Shown here: one piece after another, positions 42,857 through 52,198 of the stretch | Layout of the letters: the number at the start of each line of letters is the position of its first letter | Position numbering within the stretch: the stretch's first letter is position 1 | Assembly (NCBI GenBank): GCA_020637555.1 | Contig: JACKKF010000010.1 | Span: 15,829-79,828 of the forward strand | DNA length: 64,000 bases | Direction: 5' to 3' | Source of the DNA: Rhodobacter sp. | Lineage (GTDB): Bacteria; Pseudomonadota; Alphaproteobacteria; Rhodobacterales; Rhodobacteraceae | Notes under the pieces: generated by a model | What the model saw: only the letters and a program-made list of their open reading frames with translations | Told to the model about the DNA's origin: nothing | Databases searched by the model: none | Position numbers and translations under genes: made by a program

Positions 42857-43318
42857 CTATTCGACGTTGATGGTGATCTGTTCCGACATGACCGGCGGGT
42901 TGTGCGGCACATGCCCGGCGTCACCCAGCACCAGTTGCAGGGTGTGGGGGCCGGGGCTCAGGTCCAGCGTGACCTGCGTCTGGCCGCCGCCAAAGTGGCG
43001 GTGATGCTCGTCCGAGGGCAGACCCATCGAGGCATCGTCGCCATCAACCGAGCCAAAGGGCGGCCGATCGATCAGCAGATGATGGTGGCCGGTGTGATCG
43101 CGTTCGACCCCGGCTGGCGCCACGCCCATCCCCTGAAGGCCGAAAACCACCGTGACCGGCGACGTCACCGTGTCACCATCGGCGAGATTGGCGATATAGA
43201 CCCGCGCGGCCTCGGCCGACGGGGTGTGCCCGCCCGTCATGTGGGTGTTGCCATCGGCAAGGGCGGCCATTGGGACCGTGCAAAGAACCGCAATGGAAAA
43301 AATGGTGTGCAGGCGCAT
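42857..43318 (-). CDS. Periplasmic DUF4399 protein
   Basis: A 153-residue exported protein. A signal peptide (1-21, AALA-DGN) precedes the DUF4399 domain: ANLADGDTVTSPVTVVFGLQ, GVERDHTGHHHLLIDRPP, then LSPGPHTLQLVLGDAGH and VMSEQITINV. The histidine-rich TGHHHLL and EHHRHFGGG segments could bind a metal. The domain has no established role. It is the first gene of the operon that ends with patatin B. Its ribosome-binding site lies in one arm of a 9-bp inverted repeat. Confidence 0.85.
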   Translation of the reverse strand: MRLHTIFSIAVLCTVPMAALADGNTHMTGGHTPSAEAARVYIANLADGDTVTSPVTVVFGLQGMGVAPAGVERDHTGHHHLLIDRPPFGSVDGDDASMGLPSDEHHRHFGGGQTQVTLDLSPGPHTLQLVLGDAGHVPHNPPVMSEQITINVE

Positions 43319-43322
43319 CTCT

Positions 43323-43369
43323 GCCTCCCCGAAAGTGATTAACCGGGGCTATACTGCCAGCGGGGAGGC
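43323..43369. promoter_or_regulatory. Inverted repeat covering the DUF4399 ribosome-binding site
   Basis: GCCTCCCCG (43323-43331) and CGGGGAGGC (43361-43369) are perfect 9-bp arms with a 29-bp spacer. On the minus strand the arm nearest the gene is CGGGGAGGC, the Shine-Dalgarno of DUF4399; pairing with the other arm would hide it. Confidence 0.45.
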
Positions 43370-43468
43370 CGGCCGCGTATACTCAGAACAGGGTATCGCC
43401 CAGGGCGCCGGTCGCGCGGATAGTGCAGGGTGAACCCCGTCACGGAGAGGCCGGCAGAGGAGTGGACA

Positions 43469-44146
43469 GTGCCCCCGACACCCATCGATGTCGTCCGCGT
43501 CCTGCTGCTCGAGGACAGCCGACCCCTGCTCGACCGGTTTGCCAGGATCGTCGACGATTGGCCGCGCGCGCGCCTCGTCAGTGCCTGTGAAACGCTCGAA
43601 TGCGCGCAACAGGTCATTCGCCAGCACGAGATCGACATTCTGGTCGCGGACATCGACTTGCCCGATGGCAGCGGAATCGAGGCGATCCGCCTGTTGCAGT
43701 CTGAACAACCCGCCGCCCAGGCGGTGGTGGTCTCGGTCCTGCGCGACGGGCCGCGCGTGCTCGAGGCGATCAAGGGTGGCGCGTCGGGCTATGTGCTGAA
43801 GGACGACAGTTACTATGGAATCCGCTCGGCGCTGGAAACCGTGCTGGAAGGCAAGTCGCCGATGTCGGCCACCATCGCGCGGCAGATCGTGGATTCAATC
43901 CGCGCCGATCCCGCCACCGAGAGCGAACCGCAGAAACCCGCCGTGCCCAATCTTCTGAGCCCGCGCGAGCGCGAGGTCCTGACGGCCATTGCCCGCGGAT
44001 TCACCAACAAGGAAGTCGCGAAGCTTCTGGGGATATCGCCAAACACGATCCCGGTGCATGTGCGCAACATCTATCGGAAGCTGGAAACCACCAACCGTGT
44101 CGAGGCCGTCTACGAGGCGCAGGCACAGGGGTTGATCGACCTGTGA
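43469..44146 (+). CDS. NarL/LuxR-family response regulator
   Basis: A 225-residue two-component regulator. The receiver domain has VLLLEDS and the phosphorylated Asp in VADIDLPDG; YVLKDD holds the conserved Lys. The C-terminal LuxR-type helix-turn-helix is LLSPREREVLTAIARGFTNK, followed by EVAKLLGISPNTIPVHVRNI. GTG 43469 is chosen because AGAGGAG (43456-43462) lies 6 nt upstream; an in-frame GTG at 43430 has no such signal. It overlaps the histidine kinase start (GTGA, 44143-44146) and is its partner. Confidence 0.92.
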   Translation: MPPTPIDVVRVLLLEDSRPLLDRFARIVDDWPRARLVSACETLECAQQVIRQHEIDILVADIDLPDGSGIEAIRLLQSEQPAAQAVVVSVLRDGPRVLEAIKGGASGYVLKDDSYYGIRSALETVLEGKSPMSATIARQIVDSIRADPATESEPQKPAVPNLLSPREREVLTAIARGFTNKEVAKLLGISPNTIPVHVRNIYRKLETTNRVEAVYEAQAQGLIDL

Positions 44147-46026
44147 GCGGGACGGTGCCGCAACCGCCCGGGATGGTCTTGCGGGTTGCGGGTGGGTTGA
44201 TCGGACTGGCGCTGGCCGTGTGGCTGGGATTGCAGCCCCTGGGCGACTGGCTGACCCCGGCGCCCGCGCTGCCGCCGCTTGTCGCCGCACATGAGGATCT
44301 GCCAGCCGACCGCGAAACAGCCTTGATCGCCTCGTTCCTGCAAGGGCGGCGCTGGATGGCCGAAACGCCCGACCAGATGCGCCGGATCTTCCGTGTCCGG
44401 ATTCCGACCCTTGCAGCACCCGACGAGACGCTTTTCCTTTGGGTCCCGCAGTTCGAGCAACGCTTGCAGGTGCTGACCCCCAGCGGCCATGTGCTGCACG
44501 ACAGCATCGCGGGCGGCTTCCGCGCCAGTCCGATCCGGTCGACCTCGGCGCTGGTGGCGCTGCCGCCTGAAATCCTGCAGGCCACCGGGGGCGAGCTGGA
44601 TCTCGCGGTCGACGTGGACCTGAGCCGCATCGGCGCCCTGGGCCCGGTCTATGCCGGTCCGTGGTCGGCGCTGGTCACACCGGTCCTGTTGCACCGGCTG
44701 CTGGAAAACGCCATGCGCCCGGCAATGCTGGGGGCCTTGCTGTTTCTGGCGCTGATGTCCGTCGCTTTCGCCGTCCTTCGTCCCCGAGATGCCGTCTACT
44801 ACTGGCTTGCCGGAACGATGATCCCCTATGCCGCGGTCGAACTGGGGCTGATCCTGGCCTATGTTCCCAGTCTCAGCCGCATCGACGATCAGGTCTTTGC
44901 GGTGTCGGGAGTCGGCACGCTGCAATTGATCGGTCTGCTGTTGACCTTCAAGGACCGGCCCCCGCCGCAACGTCTGTCGTCGGCCCTGTTGGCGACATAT
45001 GCCTGCCTGGTCGCGGCGACCTTTTTCATGTCGGTGACCGTCCTGGTGCAGCTTACCCTCGCGATGATCCTGCTGACCTCGGCTTTCATGTTGGCTTTCT
45101 TCCTGACCTTCGGCACCGAGACCCGCCCGGATCGCGGGATTCAGGACGTGGCCCTGTTCGTCGCGCTGATCGCGTTCCTGGCCGGGATACTCCACGATCT
45201 CCTGCTGAAGACCGGCATCCATCCGCAGGGGATCTATGTCTTTCGCTATGTCTCGTTCGTCCTGCTGGCCGGGATCTTTGCCAAGGTGATCACGCGGCAG
45301 TCAGGTGTCGCGGATGCGCTGGACCAGTCGAACGAGCATCTGCGCAGCCGCCTGCGCGAGCAGGAAAGGATGCTGACCGATTACCACCGCCGCGAGGCCG
45401 AGACCCTCAAGGCCCGCACCGCCGAGACCGAGCGCCAGCGCATTACGGCCGATCTGCACGACGGTATGGCCGGTTATCTGGCCACCATCGTTGCCCTGTC
45501 CGAACACCAGACCGATGACACGTCCGAAATTTCCAACCTGGCCAAGGACGCGCTGAACGACCTGCGCTTCGTCATCGACGCGACCAGTGTGTCCTCGCCT
45601 GACCTGCGGCAGACCCTGGCGATCCTGCGGGAACGCTGCCTGCAACCGCTCGAGGCGCTGAAGATAGATCTGGACTGGTCGATGATCGACCTGCCGGACG
45701 ATGTGCATCTGTCGCACGAGGACAACCTTCACATCCTGCGCATCCTTCAGGAAGCTCTCAACAATGCGGTGCGCCACGGAAAGCCGACGGCCATCACCGT
45801 GACCGGGCGCAGGGGGCAGGGCAAAGACGGCACGACGAGGATCGAACTGACCCTGGAAAACCGTGGCGGACTGGCCCCGGCCCGGTCCCGCGTGACGCCG
45901 GGCCACGGCACCGCCAACATGGCCAAGCGCGCAGCCGCGCTAGGGGGCTCTGTCCAGGTCACGCCGCTGGACGACGGTGCAAGCCTGCGCCTGATGTTTC
46001 CGTGGACGCCGAAACACCGACGCTGA
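44143..46026 (+). CDS. 7TM sensor histidine kinase (HisKA_3/NarX type)
   Basis: A 627-residue membrane kinase. An N-terminal helix (about 12-30) precedes a periplasmic domain (35-180), then seven membrane helices of 7TMR-DISM type (about 195-385). A coiled coil leads to the HisKA_3 dimerisation helix with the phospho-acceptor His439 in ADLHDGMAGYL. The ATPase domain has EALNNAVRHGK (N box) and GHGTANMAKRAAALGG (G box). It phosphorylates the NarL-type regulator encoded upstream. The ligand is not known; the DISM type suggests a carbohydrate or small molecule. Confidence 0.9.
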   Translation: MSGTVPQPPGMVLRVAGGLIGLALAVWLGLQPLGDWLTPAPALPPLVAAHEDLPADRETALIASFLQGRRWMAETPDQMRRIFRVRIPTLAAPDETLFLWVPQFEQRLQVLTPSGHVLHDSIAGGFRASPIRSTSALVALPPEILQATGGELDLAVDVDLSRIGALGPVYAGPWSALVTPVLLHRLLENAMRPAMLGALLFLALMSVAFAVLRPRDAVYYWLAGTMIPYAAVELGLILAYVPSLSRIDDQVFAVSGVGTLQLIGLLLTFKDRPPPQRLSSALLATYACLVAATFFMSVTVLVQLTLAMILLTSAFMLAFFLTFGTETRPDRGIQDVALFVALIAFLAGILHDLLLKTGIHPQGIYVFRYVSFVLLAGIFAKVITRQSGVADALDQSNEHLRSRLREQERMLTDYHRREAETLKARTAETERQRITADLHDGMAGYLATIVALSEHQTDDTSEISNLAKDALNDLRFVIDATSVSSPDLRQTLAILRERCLQPLEALKIDLDWSMIDLPDDVHLSHEDNLHILRILQEALNNAVRHGKPTAITVTGRRGQGKDGTTRIELTLENRGGLAPARSRVTPGHGTANMAKRAAALGGSVQVTPLDDGASLRLMFPWTPKHRR

Positions 46027-46158
46027 AAAAGCCGTCCGATCCCGGCAAAGACCGCGCCAGGGAAGGGCGGTTGTCGCGCGGCCCTGGACAGACCAAAGGC
46101 GGGCCCGGTCAGGCTGGTCTGACCGCCGCAAGGTCCCGGCATTCGGGCCCAACAAACT

Positions 46159-46173
46159 GAAAAGACGCTTTTC
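46159..46173. repeat. Inverted repeat upstream of the universal stress gene
   Basis: GAAAAG-ACG-CTTTTC has perfect 6-bp arms. It lies about 130 bp past the kinase stop and 80 bp before the stress protein gene, in an otherwise GC-rich gap. It may be a weak terminator or an operator. Confidence 0.35.
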
Positions 46174-46254
46174 CTAATAAATTCATGGCCATCGGTGGAC
46201 AGGCCGGGTGCTCTTGCCTATGCTGGCCCTCACGGAAACGCGAGGATGGAGACA

Positions 46255-46671
46255 ATGTTCAACACGATCATGGTTCCGGTGGATTTGCGTCACGCGTCCG
46301 CATTGGACAAGGCGTTGACCATCGCGGCAGATCTGGCCCGCAGGGACGGCGCGTCGATTACCTATGTCGGCGTCACCAGTCCGGAACCCGGGGCCCTGGG
46401 TCACAACCCCGAGGAATACGGCAATCGTCTGCGACAATTCGCAGCCGAACAGGGCAGCGCGCATGGCATCGAGGCGCGCGATCACATGATCGTCGCCCAT
46501 GACCCTGCGGTCGATCTGGATCGGAAACTGACCGAGGCCGCGACCGAACTCGGCGCGGATCTGGTGGTGATGGCGACGCACATGCCGAATGTGACCGACT
46601 ATATCTGGTCGTCGCACGGTGGCCATCTGGCCAATCACTCGAAGGCTTCGGTCTTCCTGGTGCGCGGCTGA
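46255..46671 (+). CDS. Universal stress protein (UspA family)
   Basis: A 138-residue alpha/beta protein: FNTIMVPVDLRHASALDKAL at the N-terminus, and VVMATHMPNVTDYIWSSHGG leading to the final SVFLVRG strand. The ATP-binding GxxGxGSxS pattern of nucleotide-binding Usp proteins is replaced by SSHGGHLANHSKASV, so ATP binding is uncertain. ATG 46255 has AGGA 8 nt upstream; ATG 46246 is possible. It is followed 48 bp later by the BCCT transporter, which it may modulate, as similar UspA-like partners sit beside transporters in related bacteria. Confidence 0.88.
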   Translation: MFNTIMVPVDLRHASALDKALTIAADLARRDGASITYVGVTSPEPGALGHNPEEYGNRLRQFAAEQGSAHGIEARDHMIVAHDPAVDLDRKLTEAATELGADLVVMATHMPNVTDYIWSSHGGHLANHSKASVFLVRG

Positions 46672-46719
46672 CCCGCTCAGCGCCGCCACGATCCGAAACA
46701 CCGAACAGGAGGACGCGCG

Positions 46720-48357
46720 ATGTCCAATGCCGACGACGCAGGCATTCCCGCCCCTGAGGGGCAAACCGCACTCATCGATACCGATTACACGATCGGACAG
46801 GACAACATCGAAGGCAACGTCGGGCCATTCGGCTTTGACGTGCACAACCCGGTATTCCTGGTTTCCGGTCTCAGCATCGTTGCCTTTGTCTTTTACGCGC
46901 TGGCCTTGCCGGAACAGGCCGGCACGCTCTTTGGCTGGCTCAGGCCCTGGCTGACATCGACCTTCGACTGGTTCTTCATGACGGCGGCGAACATCTTCGT
47001 TCTGTTCTGCCTGTTCCTGATCGTCAGTCCCTGGGGCAAGGTTCGGCTGGGCGGCAAGGACGCCACACCGGATTACACCTATGTCGGCTGGTTCGCGATG
47101 CTGTTCGCGGCCGGTATGGGCATCGGGCTGATGTTCTTCGGCGTGCTGGAACCTGTCTATCACATGGCAATCTCGAGCCCGCTGGGAACCCCCTCGCCGT
47201 TCGATGCCGATGGCAACCTGATCGCCGAGAACGTCGCGCGCGCCCGGGAAATGGGGCTGGCGGCGACGATCTATCACTGGGGTCTGCACCCCTGGGCGAT
47301 CTACGCGGTGGTCGCGCTGGCGCTGGCGTTGTTTTCGTTCAACAAGGGGCTGCCGCTGACGATCCGCTCGGCCTTCTATCCGATCTTTGGCGAACGGATC
47401 TGGGGCTGGACGGGACATGTCATCGACATTCTGGCGGTGTTCGCCACGCTGTTCGGCCTGGCGACGTCGCTTGGCTTCGGTGCGCAGCAGGCGAATGCCG
47501 GGTTGCATCACGTCTTTGGCGTTCCGATCAGCACCACCGTGCAGATCGTGCTGATCACGGTCATCACCGGTATTGCGCTGTTCTCGGTGCTGCGCGGTCT
47601 CGATGGCGGGGTCAAGCTGCTGTCCGAGATCAACATGGGCATCGCCGCGCTGCTGTTGCTGTTCGTCTTCATCGCCGGCCCGACGATCGCCATCCTGACC
47701 GATTTCGGCAACGGCATGGTCGCCTATGTCCGCGAGCTGTTGCCGCTGTCCAATCCCATCGGCCGCACGGATGACGCCTATCGCGATGGCTGGACGGCCT
47801 TCTACTGGGCCTGGTGGATCAGCTGGTCACCGTTCGTCGGCATGTTCATCGCCCGCGTCAGCCGCGGCCGCACCGTGCGCGAATTCGTGACCTGCGTGCT
47901 GATCATTCCGTCAATCGTCTGCGTCCTGTGGATGGCGGTCTTTGGCGGCGTGGCGATCGACCAGGTGTTGACCGATCCGGCGACTTCCATGGTCAAGGCG
48001 CAGGTCATCGACAATTACAACCCGCCGCTGTCGCTGTTCGCGATGCTCGAAGGGTTGCCGATGTCGTCGATCACCTCGGTCATCGCCATCGTGCTGGTGA
48101 TCGTGTTCTTTGTCACCTCGTCGGATTCGGGGTCGCTGGTGATCGACACCATCACCGCCGGCGGCAAGATCGACGCGCCGGTGCCGCAGCGGGTGTTCTG
48201 GGCGACATTCGAAGGGGCGGTTGCGATCGTGCTGCTGGTCGGCGGCGGTCTGGCTGCCTTGCAGGCCATGGTCATCTCGACCGGGCTGCCCTTTACCCTG
48301 GTGCTGCTGCTGATGTGCTGGGCGATCTTCAAGGGTCTGCGGGAAGAACCGACCTGA
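46720..48357 (+). CDS. BCCT-family betaine/carnitine/choline transporter
   Basis: A 545-residue, 12-helix secondary transporter for quaternary ammonium compounds. Hallmarks are GMGIGLMFFGVLEPVYHM and the signature FYWAWWISWSPFVGMFIA, followed by RVSRGRTVREF. The tryptophan-rich segment lines the substrate cage. Sodium coupling is usual in the family. The N-terminal extension (about 1-35) is cytoplasmic and acidic. It follows the universal stress gene and ends at a GC hairpin facing the amidotransferase gene. Confidence 0.94.
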   Translation: MSNADDAGIPAPEGQTALIDTDYTIGQDNIEGNVGPFGFDVHNPVFLVSGLSIVAFVFYALALPEQAGTLFGWLRPWLTSTFDWFFMTAANIFVLFCLFLIVSPWGKVRLGGKDATPDYTYVGWFAMLFAAGMGIGLMFFGVLEPVYHMAISSPLGTPSPFDADGNLIAENVARAREMGLAATIYHWGLHPWAIYAVVALALALFSFNKGLPLTIRSAFYPIFGERIWGWTGHVIDILAVFATLFGLATSLGFGAQQANAGLHHVFGVPISTTVQIVLITVITGIALFSVLRGLDGGVKLLSEINMGIAALLLLFVFIAGPTIAILTDFGNGMVAYVRELLPLSNPIGRTDDAYRDGWTAFYWAWWISWSPFVGMFIARVSRGRTVREFVTCVLIIPSIVCVLWMAVFGGVAIDQVLTDPATSMVKAQVIDNYNPPLSLFAMLEGLPMSSITSVIAIVLVIVFFVTSSDSGSLVIDTITAGGKIDAPVPQRVFWATFEGAVAIVLLVGGGLAALQAMVISTGLPFTLVLLLMCWAIFKGLREEPT

Positions 48358-48382
48358 TCCGACCCCAGGTGACACGACAGGA

Positions 48383-48405
48383 CCGGCCGGCGCCCACCCG
48401 GCCGG
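48383..48405. terminator. GC hairpin between convergent transporter and amidotransferase genes
   Basis: CCGGCCGG (48383-48390) and CCGGCCGG (48398-48405) pair across a 7-base loop, between two stops 52 bp apart. There is no T tract. Confidence 0.5.
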
Positions 48406-48409
48406 GACC

Positions 48410-49204
48410 TCAACCGGCCTGATGCAGGATCTGGCCGTCGCGCACCGCCAGAACCCGCCCGGGTGGCAGCGGGTGCCACCCTTCGTGGCTGAGCGGCACA
48501 CTGGCAAGCAGCAGCGTGCGATCCGGCAGGTCGGGAATATGGGCCCCCGCGCCTTGCCATGCGCCACCTTGCCGAAGATCGCACAGGCACAGGCCTGGCG
48601 GCAACGGCGCTGACAGGCCGGTCTCTGTTTCGAACATGCGCAGATGGGCGTGGGCAAACAGGGTCTCGCCGTCGAAGAACACGATATTGGCGTCGCCCAG
48701 CTCTGCCATCCGCGCCGCAAAGTCGCGGAACCGGGCGAACCGGTCGGCCGTGGCGCCGGGACCGTGCGGCAGGTCCCGCAGGATGCGCAACAGCATCAGA
48801 AACGCCAGTTCGGAATCGGTATCGCCCACGCATTCATCGCGCAGGCCGGGGGCCAGATCGTCGATGCCGTGCAACGTGCCGTTATGCGCGAAATGCTGCA
48901 TCCTTCCACCCTGAACCCGGGTGAACGGGTGGGTATTGGCCAGATGGGCCGCGCCCCTGGACGCGCGACGCACATGCGCGATCAAATGGCGGCAGGGTGT
49001 TTCACGCGCAACCACCATCCGCGCCAGCGCGCTGTCGGCTGCCGGAGCGGCCTCGCGGTAGACATGCGCATCGCGGTCCTCGGCAAACACGATCCCCCAG
49101 CCGTCGCGGTTGCGGTGCCGCTCGCCACCCTCGCGGGCGAAGCGGTCCAGGGTGTATTGCACCACCGTCGGGCGCGATGCGCTCATGGCGAACAATTCGC
49201 ACAT
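48410..49204 (-). CDS. Class II glutamine amidotransferase (YafJ-like)
   Basis: A 264-residue Ntn-fold amidotransferase. After Met removal the second residue Cys (MCELFAMS) is the N-terminal nucleophile; RNRDGWGIVF, HVRRASRG and AHNGTLHGI form the glutamine-binding pocket. ATG 49204 overlaps the CyoD stop (TGATG). It has no synthase domain of its own. It ends the operon that starts with an FMN glutamate-synthase-like protein, so it could supply ammonia to that protein; this is inference. YafJ-like stand-alone enzymes have no assigned reaction. Confidence 0.88.
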   Translation of the reverse strand: MCELFAMSASRPTVVQYTLDRFAREGGERHRNRDGWGIVFAEDRDAHVYREAAPAADSALARMVVARETPCRHLIAHVRRASRGAAHLANTHPFTRVQGGRMQHFAHNGTLHGIDDLAPGLRDECVGDTDSELAFLMLLRILRDLPHGPGATADRFARFRDFAARMAELGDANIVFFDGETLFAHAHLRMFETETGLSAPLPPGLCLCDLRQGGAWQGAGAHIPDLPDRTLLLASVPLSHEGWHPLPPGRVLAVRDGQILHQAG

Positions 49205-49503
49205 CACATCATCCTTTGCGCCAGATTGGCGAGAATCCAGAGCGTCCCGCCCGCCATGATCGCCAGCAGAAGCAGCGAAAACAGGATGAGTTGCAGGTCC
49301 TCACGCTTCTGGCGACTGAAATCGATGTGCAGAAAACAGCGCAATTGCACGATGACCTGCGCCACGGCCGTCACGCCGATGATCCCCAGCGCAACACCCC
49401 TTGAAAGGCCAAGCGCAACGGCGGCAAAGGCCAGGATCGTCAGCAGGGCCGACAGCCCCGCGCCGATCAGATAGCGCCCCCGGTCACGGTCAATTTCGGT
49501 CAT
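49204..49503 (-). CDS. cyoD: Cytochrome o ubiquinol oxidase subunit IV
   Basis: A 99-residue protein with three membrane helices (about 11-33, 40-58, 72-93). RYLIGAGLSALLTILAF and VQLRCFLHIDFSRQKREDL match the CyoD core. It is slightly shorter than E. coli CyoD (109). Its start overlaps the CyoC stop by 4 bp. It assists assembly of the oxidase. Confidence 0.93.
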   Translation of the reverse strand: MTEIDRDRGRYLIGAGLSALLTILAFAAVALGLSRGVALGIIGVTAVAQVIVQLRCFLHIDFSRQKREDLQLILFSLLLLAIMAGGTLWILANLAQRMM

Positions 49504-50123
49504 GCCAACCCCCGCAGAAAGACGATGGAAAAGATCCCGATCCAAACCAGATCGAGGAAATGCCAATACAGGGCGAACAGCAGAAGCCGGGTCTTGACGC
49601 GGTCGCTCAGCCCCTGAACCGCCAGCAGACCCAGCAGCACACCGATCCAGAGCAGGCCGGCCGTGATGTGCAGACCGTGCAGACCGACCAGCGCAAAAAA
49701 GCCCGACAGCCAGCCAGAGCGGGCCGGTCCCGCGCCCTGCGCAAGCATGCTGGCGAAATCCGACAGCTCCAGCATCAGAAAGCCGCCCCCCAGCAGCGCC
49801 GTCACCAGAAGCCACAGCGCGATGCGGCCGGCACCGGCGTGTGCCTTCATGGACAGGCTTGCCATGCCGCAGGTCAGCGAACTGGCCAGCAGGAACGCGG
49901 TCTGCAATGCGACGCTGGTCAGATCGAACAGTTGCGCGGGCCCCGGCCCGCCAGCCAGACCCATCGGCGTGCCGCTGGCCGCATAGGTGGCAAACAGGAT
50001 CCCGAAGGTAATGAGATCGCTCATCAGAAAGACCCAGAACCCGAAGACCCGGTTCTCCGAGGCCGGATGCGCCGCGCCGTGGCTTTCGCCCAGATTGAGG
50101 CCGGGGTGAAGATTGGCGGTCAC
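49500..50123 (-). CDS. cyoC: Cytochrome o ubiquinol oxidase subunit III
   Basis: A 207-residue, five-helix subunit of the heme-copper quinol oxidase. GFWVFLMSDLITFGILFATY, LVGLHGLHITAGLLWIGVLL and LYWHFLDLVWIGIFSIVFLR are the conserved segments. The start is GTG 50123, which overlaps the CyoB stop (GTGA); no ATG fits the coupling. Confidence 0.94.
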   Translation of the reverse strand: MTANLHPGLNLGESHGAAHPASENRVFGFWVFLMSDLITFGILFATYAASGTPMGLAGGPGPAQLFDLTSVALQTAFLLASSLTCGMASLSMKAHAGAGRIALWLLVTALLGGGFLMLELSDFASMLAQGAGPARSGWLSGFFALVGLHGLHITAGLLWIGVLLGLLAVQGLSDRVKTRLLLFALYWHFLDLVWIGIFSIVFLRGLA

Positions 50124-52198
50124 GGTGTCACCTCGGTGTCGGGGGCCGCAAGGCCGCGATTGGCGGGCGAGTCCTCGGCATCGCGGGTGATGCCCCGGGC
50201 GGTGTGAACGGCCTCCAGCCAGCGACCGTGGTGAACAGCGACCTCGGCGGCGGGCAGAACGCGGGTGGTTTGCGTGGCAAACGCCCGCACCATCACCGCC
50301 AGACCGATCCCCACCAGACCGGATAGGGCCAACCACCAGATATGCCAGGTCAGCGCAAAGCCCGCCGCTGTCGTGGCGACACAGATGACCAGGCCCAGGG
50401 CCGTCGGGCGCGGCAGTTCGATGTCCTCATAGCGTTCGGGTGCAACATAGGGGTCGCCGCCGGTCTTTTCGGCCCAGAAAGCATCGCGTGCCGCGACCGC
50501 CGGGATCACCGCAAAGTTCCATTCGGGCGCAGGCGCAGGCATGGCCCATTCCAGCGTGCGCCCGTCCCAGGGATCGCCAAATGGCACCGCCAGGGTCCCC
50601 CGCTGACGGATGCTGACGCCATAGCAGACCAGGGTTGCCGCCAAAGCCAGCAGGATGATGACCGCCCCTGCCCCGGCAACCAGTTGCAGCGGCACGAAAG
50701 CCGGATCGGCGAAGCTGGACGAACGCCGCGGCATCCCCATCAGGCCAAGCGCATACAGCGGCAGGAAGGTGACGCAGAAACCCACGATCCACAGCCAGGC
50801 CGCGCGCTTGCCCCATGTCTCGTGCAGGCGGAAGCCGAACACCTTGGGAAACCAGTAGTGAATGCCCGCCAGCATCGCGAACAGAACGCCCGGGATCAGC
50901 ACATTATGGAAGTGCGCGACCAGAAAGAGCGTGTTGTGCACCTGATAGTCGATGGTCGGATTGGCCAGGATCACCCCGGTCAGGCCACCGATCACGAACA
51001 GGATGAAGAACCCGGTCAGATAGACCATCGGCACGGTCATGCGGATGCGCCCGCGCCACAAGGTCGCCATCCAGTCATAGACCTTGACCCCGGTCGGCAC
51101 GGCGATGATCATCGTCGCGATGCCAAAGGCGATGTTGACCGATGCCGACTGCCCCATGGTGAAGAAGTGGTGCAGCCAGACGGTGAAGGCGATCACCGCG
51201 ATCGCCATGGTCGCGATGACCAGCGACGGATAGCCATACAGGGTCTTGGCGCTGAAGGTCGCGGAAACCTCGGACCAGACACCATAGGCGGGCAGCACCA
51301 GGATATAGACCTCAGGGTGGCCGAACATCCAGAAGATGTTCGCATAATTCATCATGTTGCCGCCCAGGTCATTGGTGAAGAAATGGAACCCGGCGTAGCG
51401 GTCCAGCGCCAGCATCAGGCTGCTGACGGTTACGGGCGGCATGGCATAGACCAGCATGATTGCCGCGCACAGTGCCGTCCATGTGAACAGCGGCATCCGC
51501 ATGTAGGTCATGCCTGGGGCGCGGCATTTGTAGATCGTGACCGCAAAGTTGATCCCCGACAGCATCGACCCGATCCCGGCGGGAACGACCGACCAGATCC
51601 AGTAGTCCGGCCCCTCGCCCGGGCTGAACACGCGGCCGGTATAGGGGGGGTAGGCGCTCCACCCTCCGGTTTCGAACCGACCGATGACCAGCGAGATCAT
51701 GAGCAGTGCCGCCCCTGCCGCCGTCAAACCCAGGCTGACCTGGTTCATCACCGGAAACGCCATGTCCCGCGCGCCGATCTGCAGAGGCACGACAATGTTG
51801 ATCAGTCCGATGACCAGAGGCGCCGCGACGAACAGGATCATGATCGTGCCATGCGTGCTGAAGAGTTCGGCGAAATGCTCGGCGCTCAACGGACCGCCGT
51901 TCAACGCCATGGCCTGATGGGCGCGCATCACCGCGCCCTCGGCGACGCCGCGTGCCAGCATCACGATACCGATGACGCAATACATGACGCCGATCTTCTT
52001 GTGATCGGCGCTGGTCAGCCAGTCGCGCCACAAAGGGCCCCACAGGCGGAACCAGGTCAGAAAACCCAGCAACGCCACCGCACCAAGGACGACCAGCCCC
52101 GCAGCCCCCGCCGCGACGAAGGTGTTCGTGCCGGGATCGGCGATCGCCGCGGCAAAGGGGGTGACGGTCCAGTCAAGGTGTCCGAAAAGCCCGCTCAT
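50120..52198 (-). CDS. cyoB: Cytochrome o ubiquinol oxidase subunit I
   Basis: A 692-residue catalytic subunit with about 15 helices. It reduces O2 at a heme-copper centre using ubiquinol and pumps protons. Visible ligands and channel motifs are FSTHGTIMI (low-spin heme His), FGHPEVYILVLP (CuB His and cross-linked Tyr), WLHHFFTMG (CuB) and FLVAHFHNVL (high-spin and low-spin heme His). The D- and K-channel segments look standard. It is the third subunit gene in the run DUF4396-cyoA-cyoB-cyoC-cyoD. Confidence 0.96.
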   Translation of the reverse strand: MSGLFGHLDWTVTPFAAAIADPGTNTFVAAGAAGLVVLGAVALLGFLTWFRLWGPLWRDWLTSADHKKIGVMYCVIGIVMLARGVAEGAVMRAHQAMALNGGPLSAEHFAELFSTHGTIMILFVAAPLVIGLINIVVPLQIGARDMAFPVMNQVSLGLTAAGAALLMISLVIGRFETGGWSAYPPYTGRVFSPGEGPDYWIWSVVPAGIGSMLSGINFAVTIYKCRAPGMTYMRMPLFTWTALCAAIMLVYAMPPVTVSSLMLALDRYAGFHFFTNDLGGNMMNYANIFWMFGHPEVYILVLPAYGVWSEVSATFSAKTLYGYPSLVIATMAIAVIAFTVWLHHFFTMGQSASVNIAFGIATMIIAVPTGVKVYDWMATLWRGRIRMTVPMVYLTGFFILFVIGGLTGVILANPTIDYQVHNTLFLVAHFHNVLIPGVLFAMLAGIHYWFPKVFGFRLHETWGKRAAWLWIVGFCVTFLPLYALGLMGMPRRSSSFADPAFVPLQLVAGAGAVIILLALAATLVCYGVSIRQRGTLAVPFGDPWDGRTLEWAMPAPAPEWNFAVIPAVAARDAFWAEKTGGDPYVAPERYEDIELPRPTALGLVICVATTAAGFALTWHIWWLALSGLVGIGLAVMVRAFATQTTRVLPAAEVAVHHGRWLEAVHTARGITRDAEDSPANRGLAAPDTEVTP

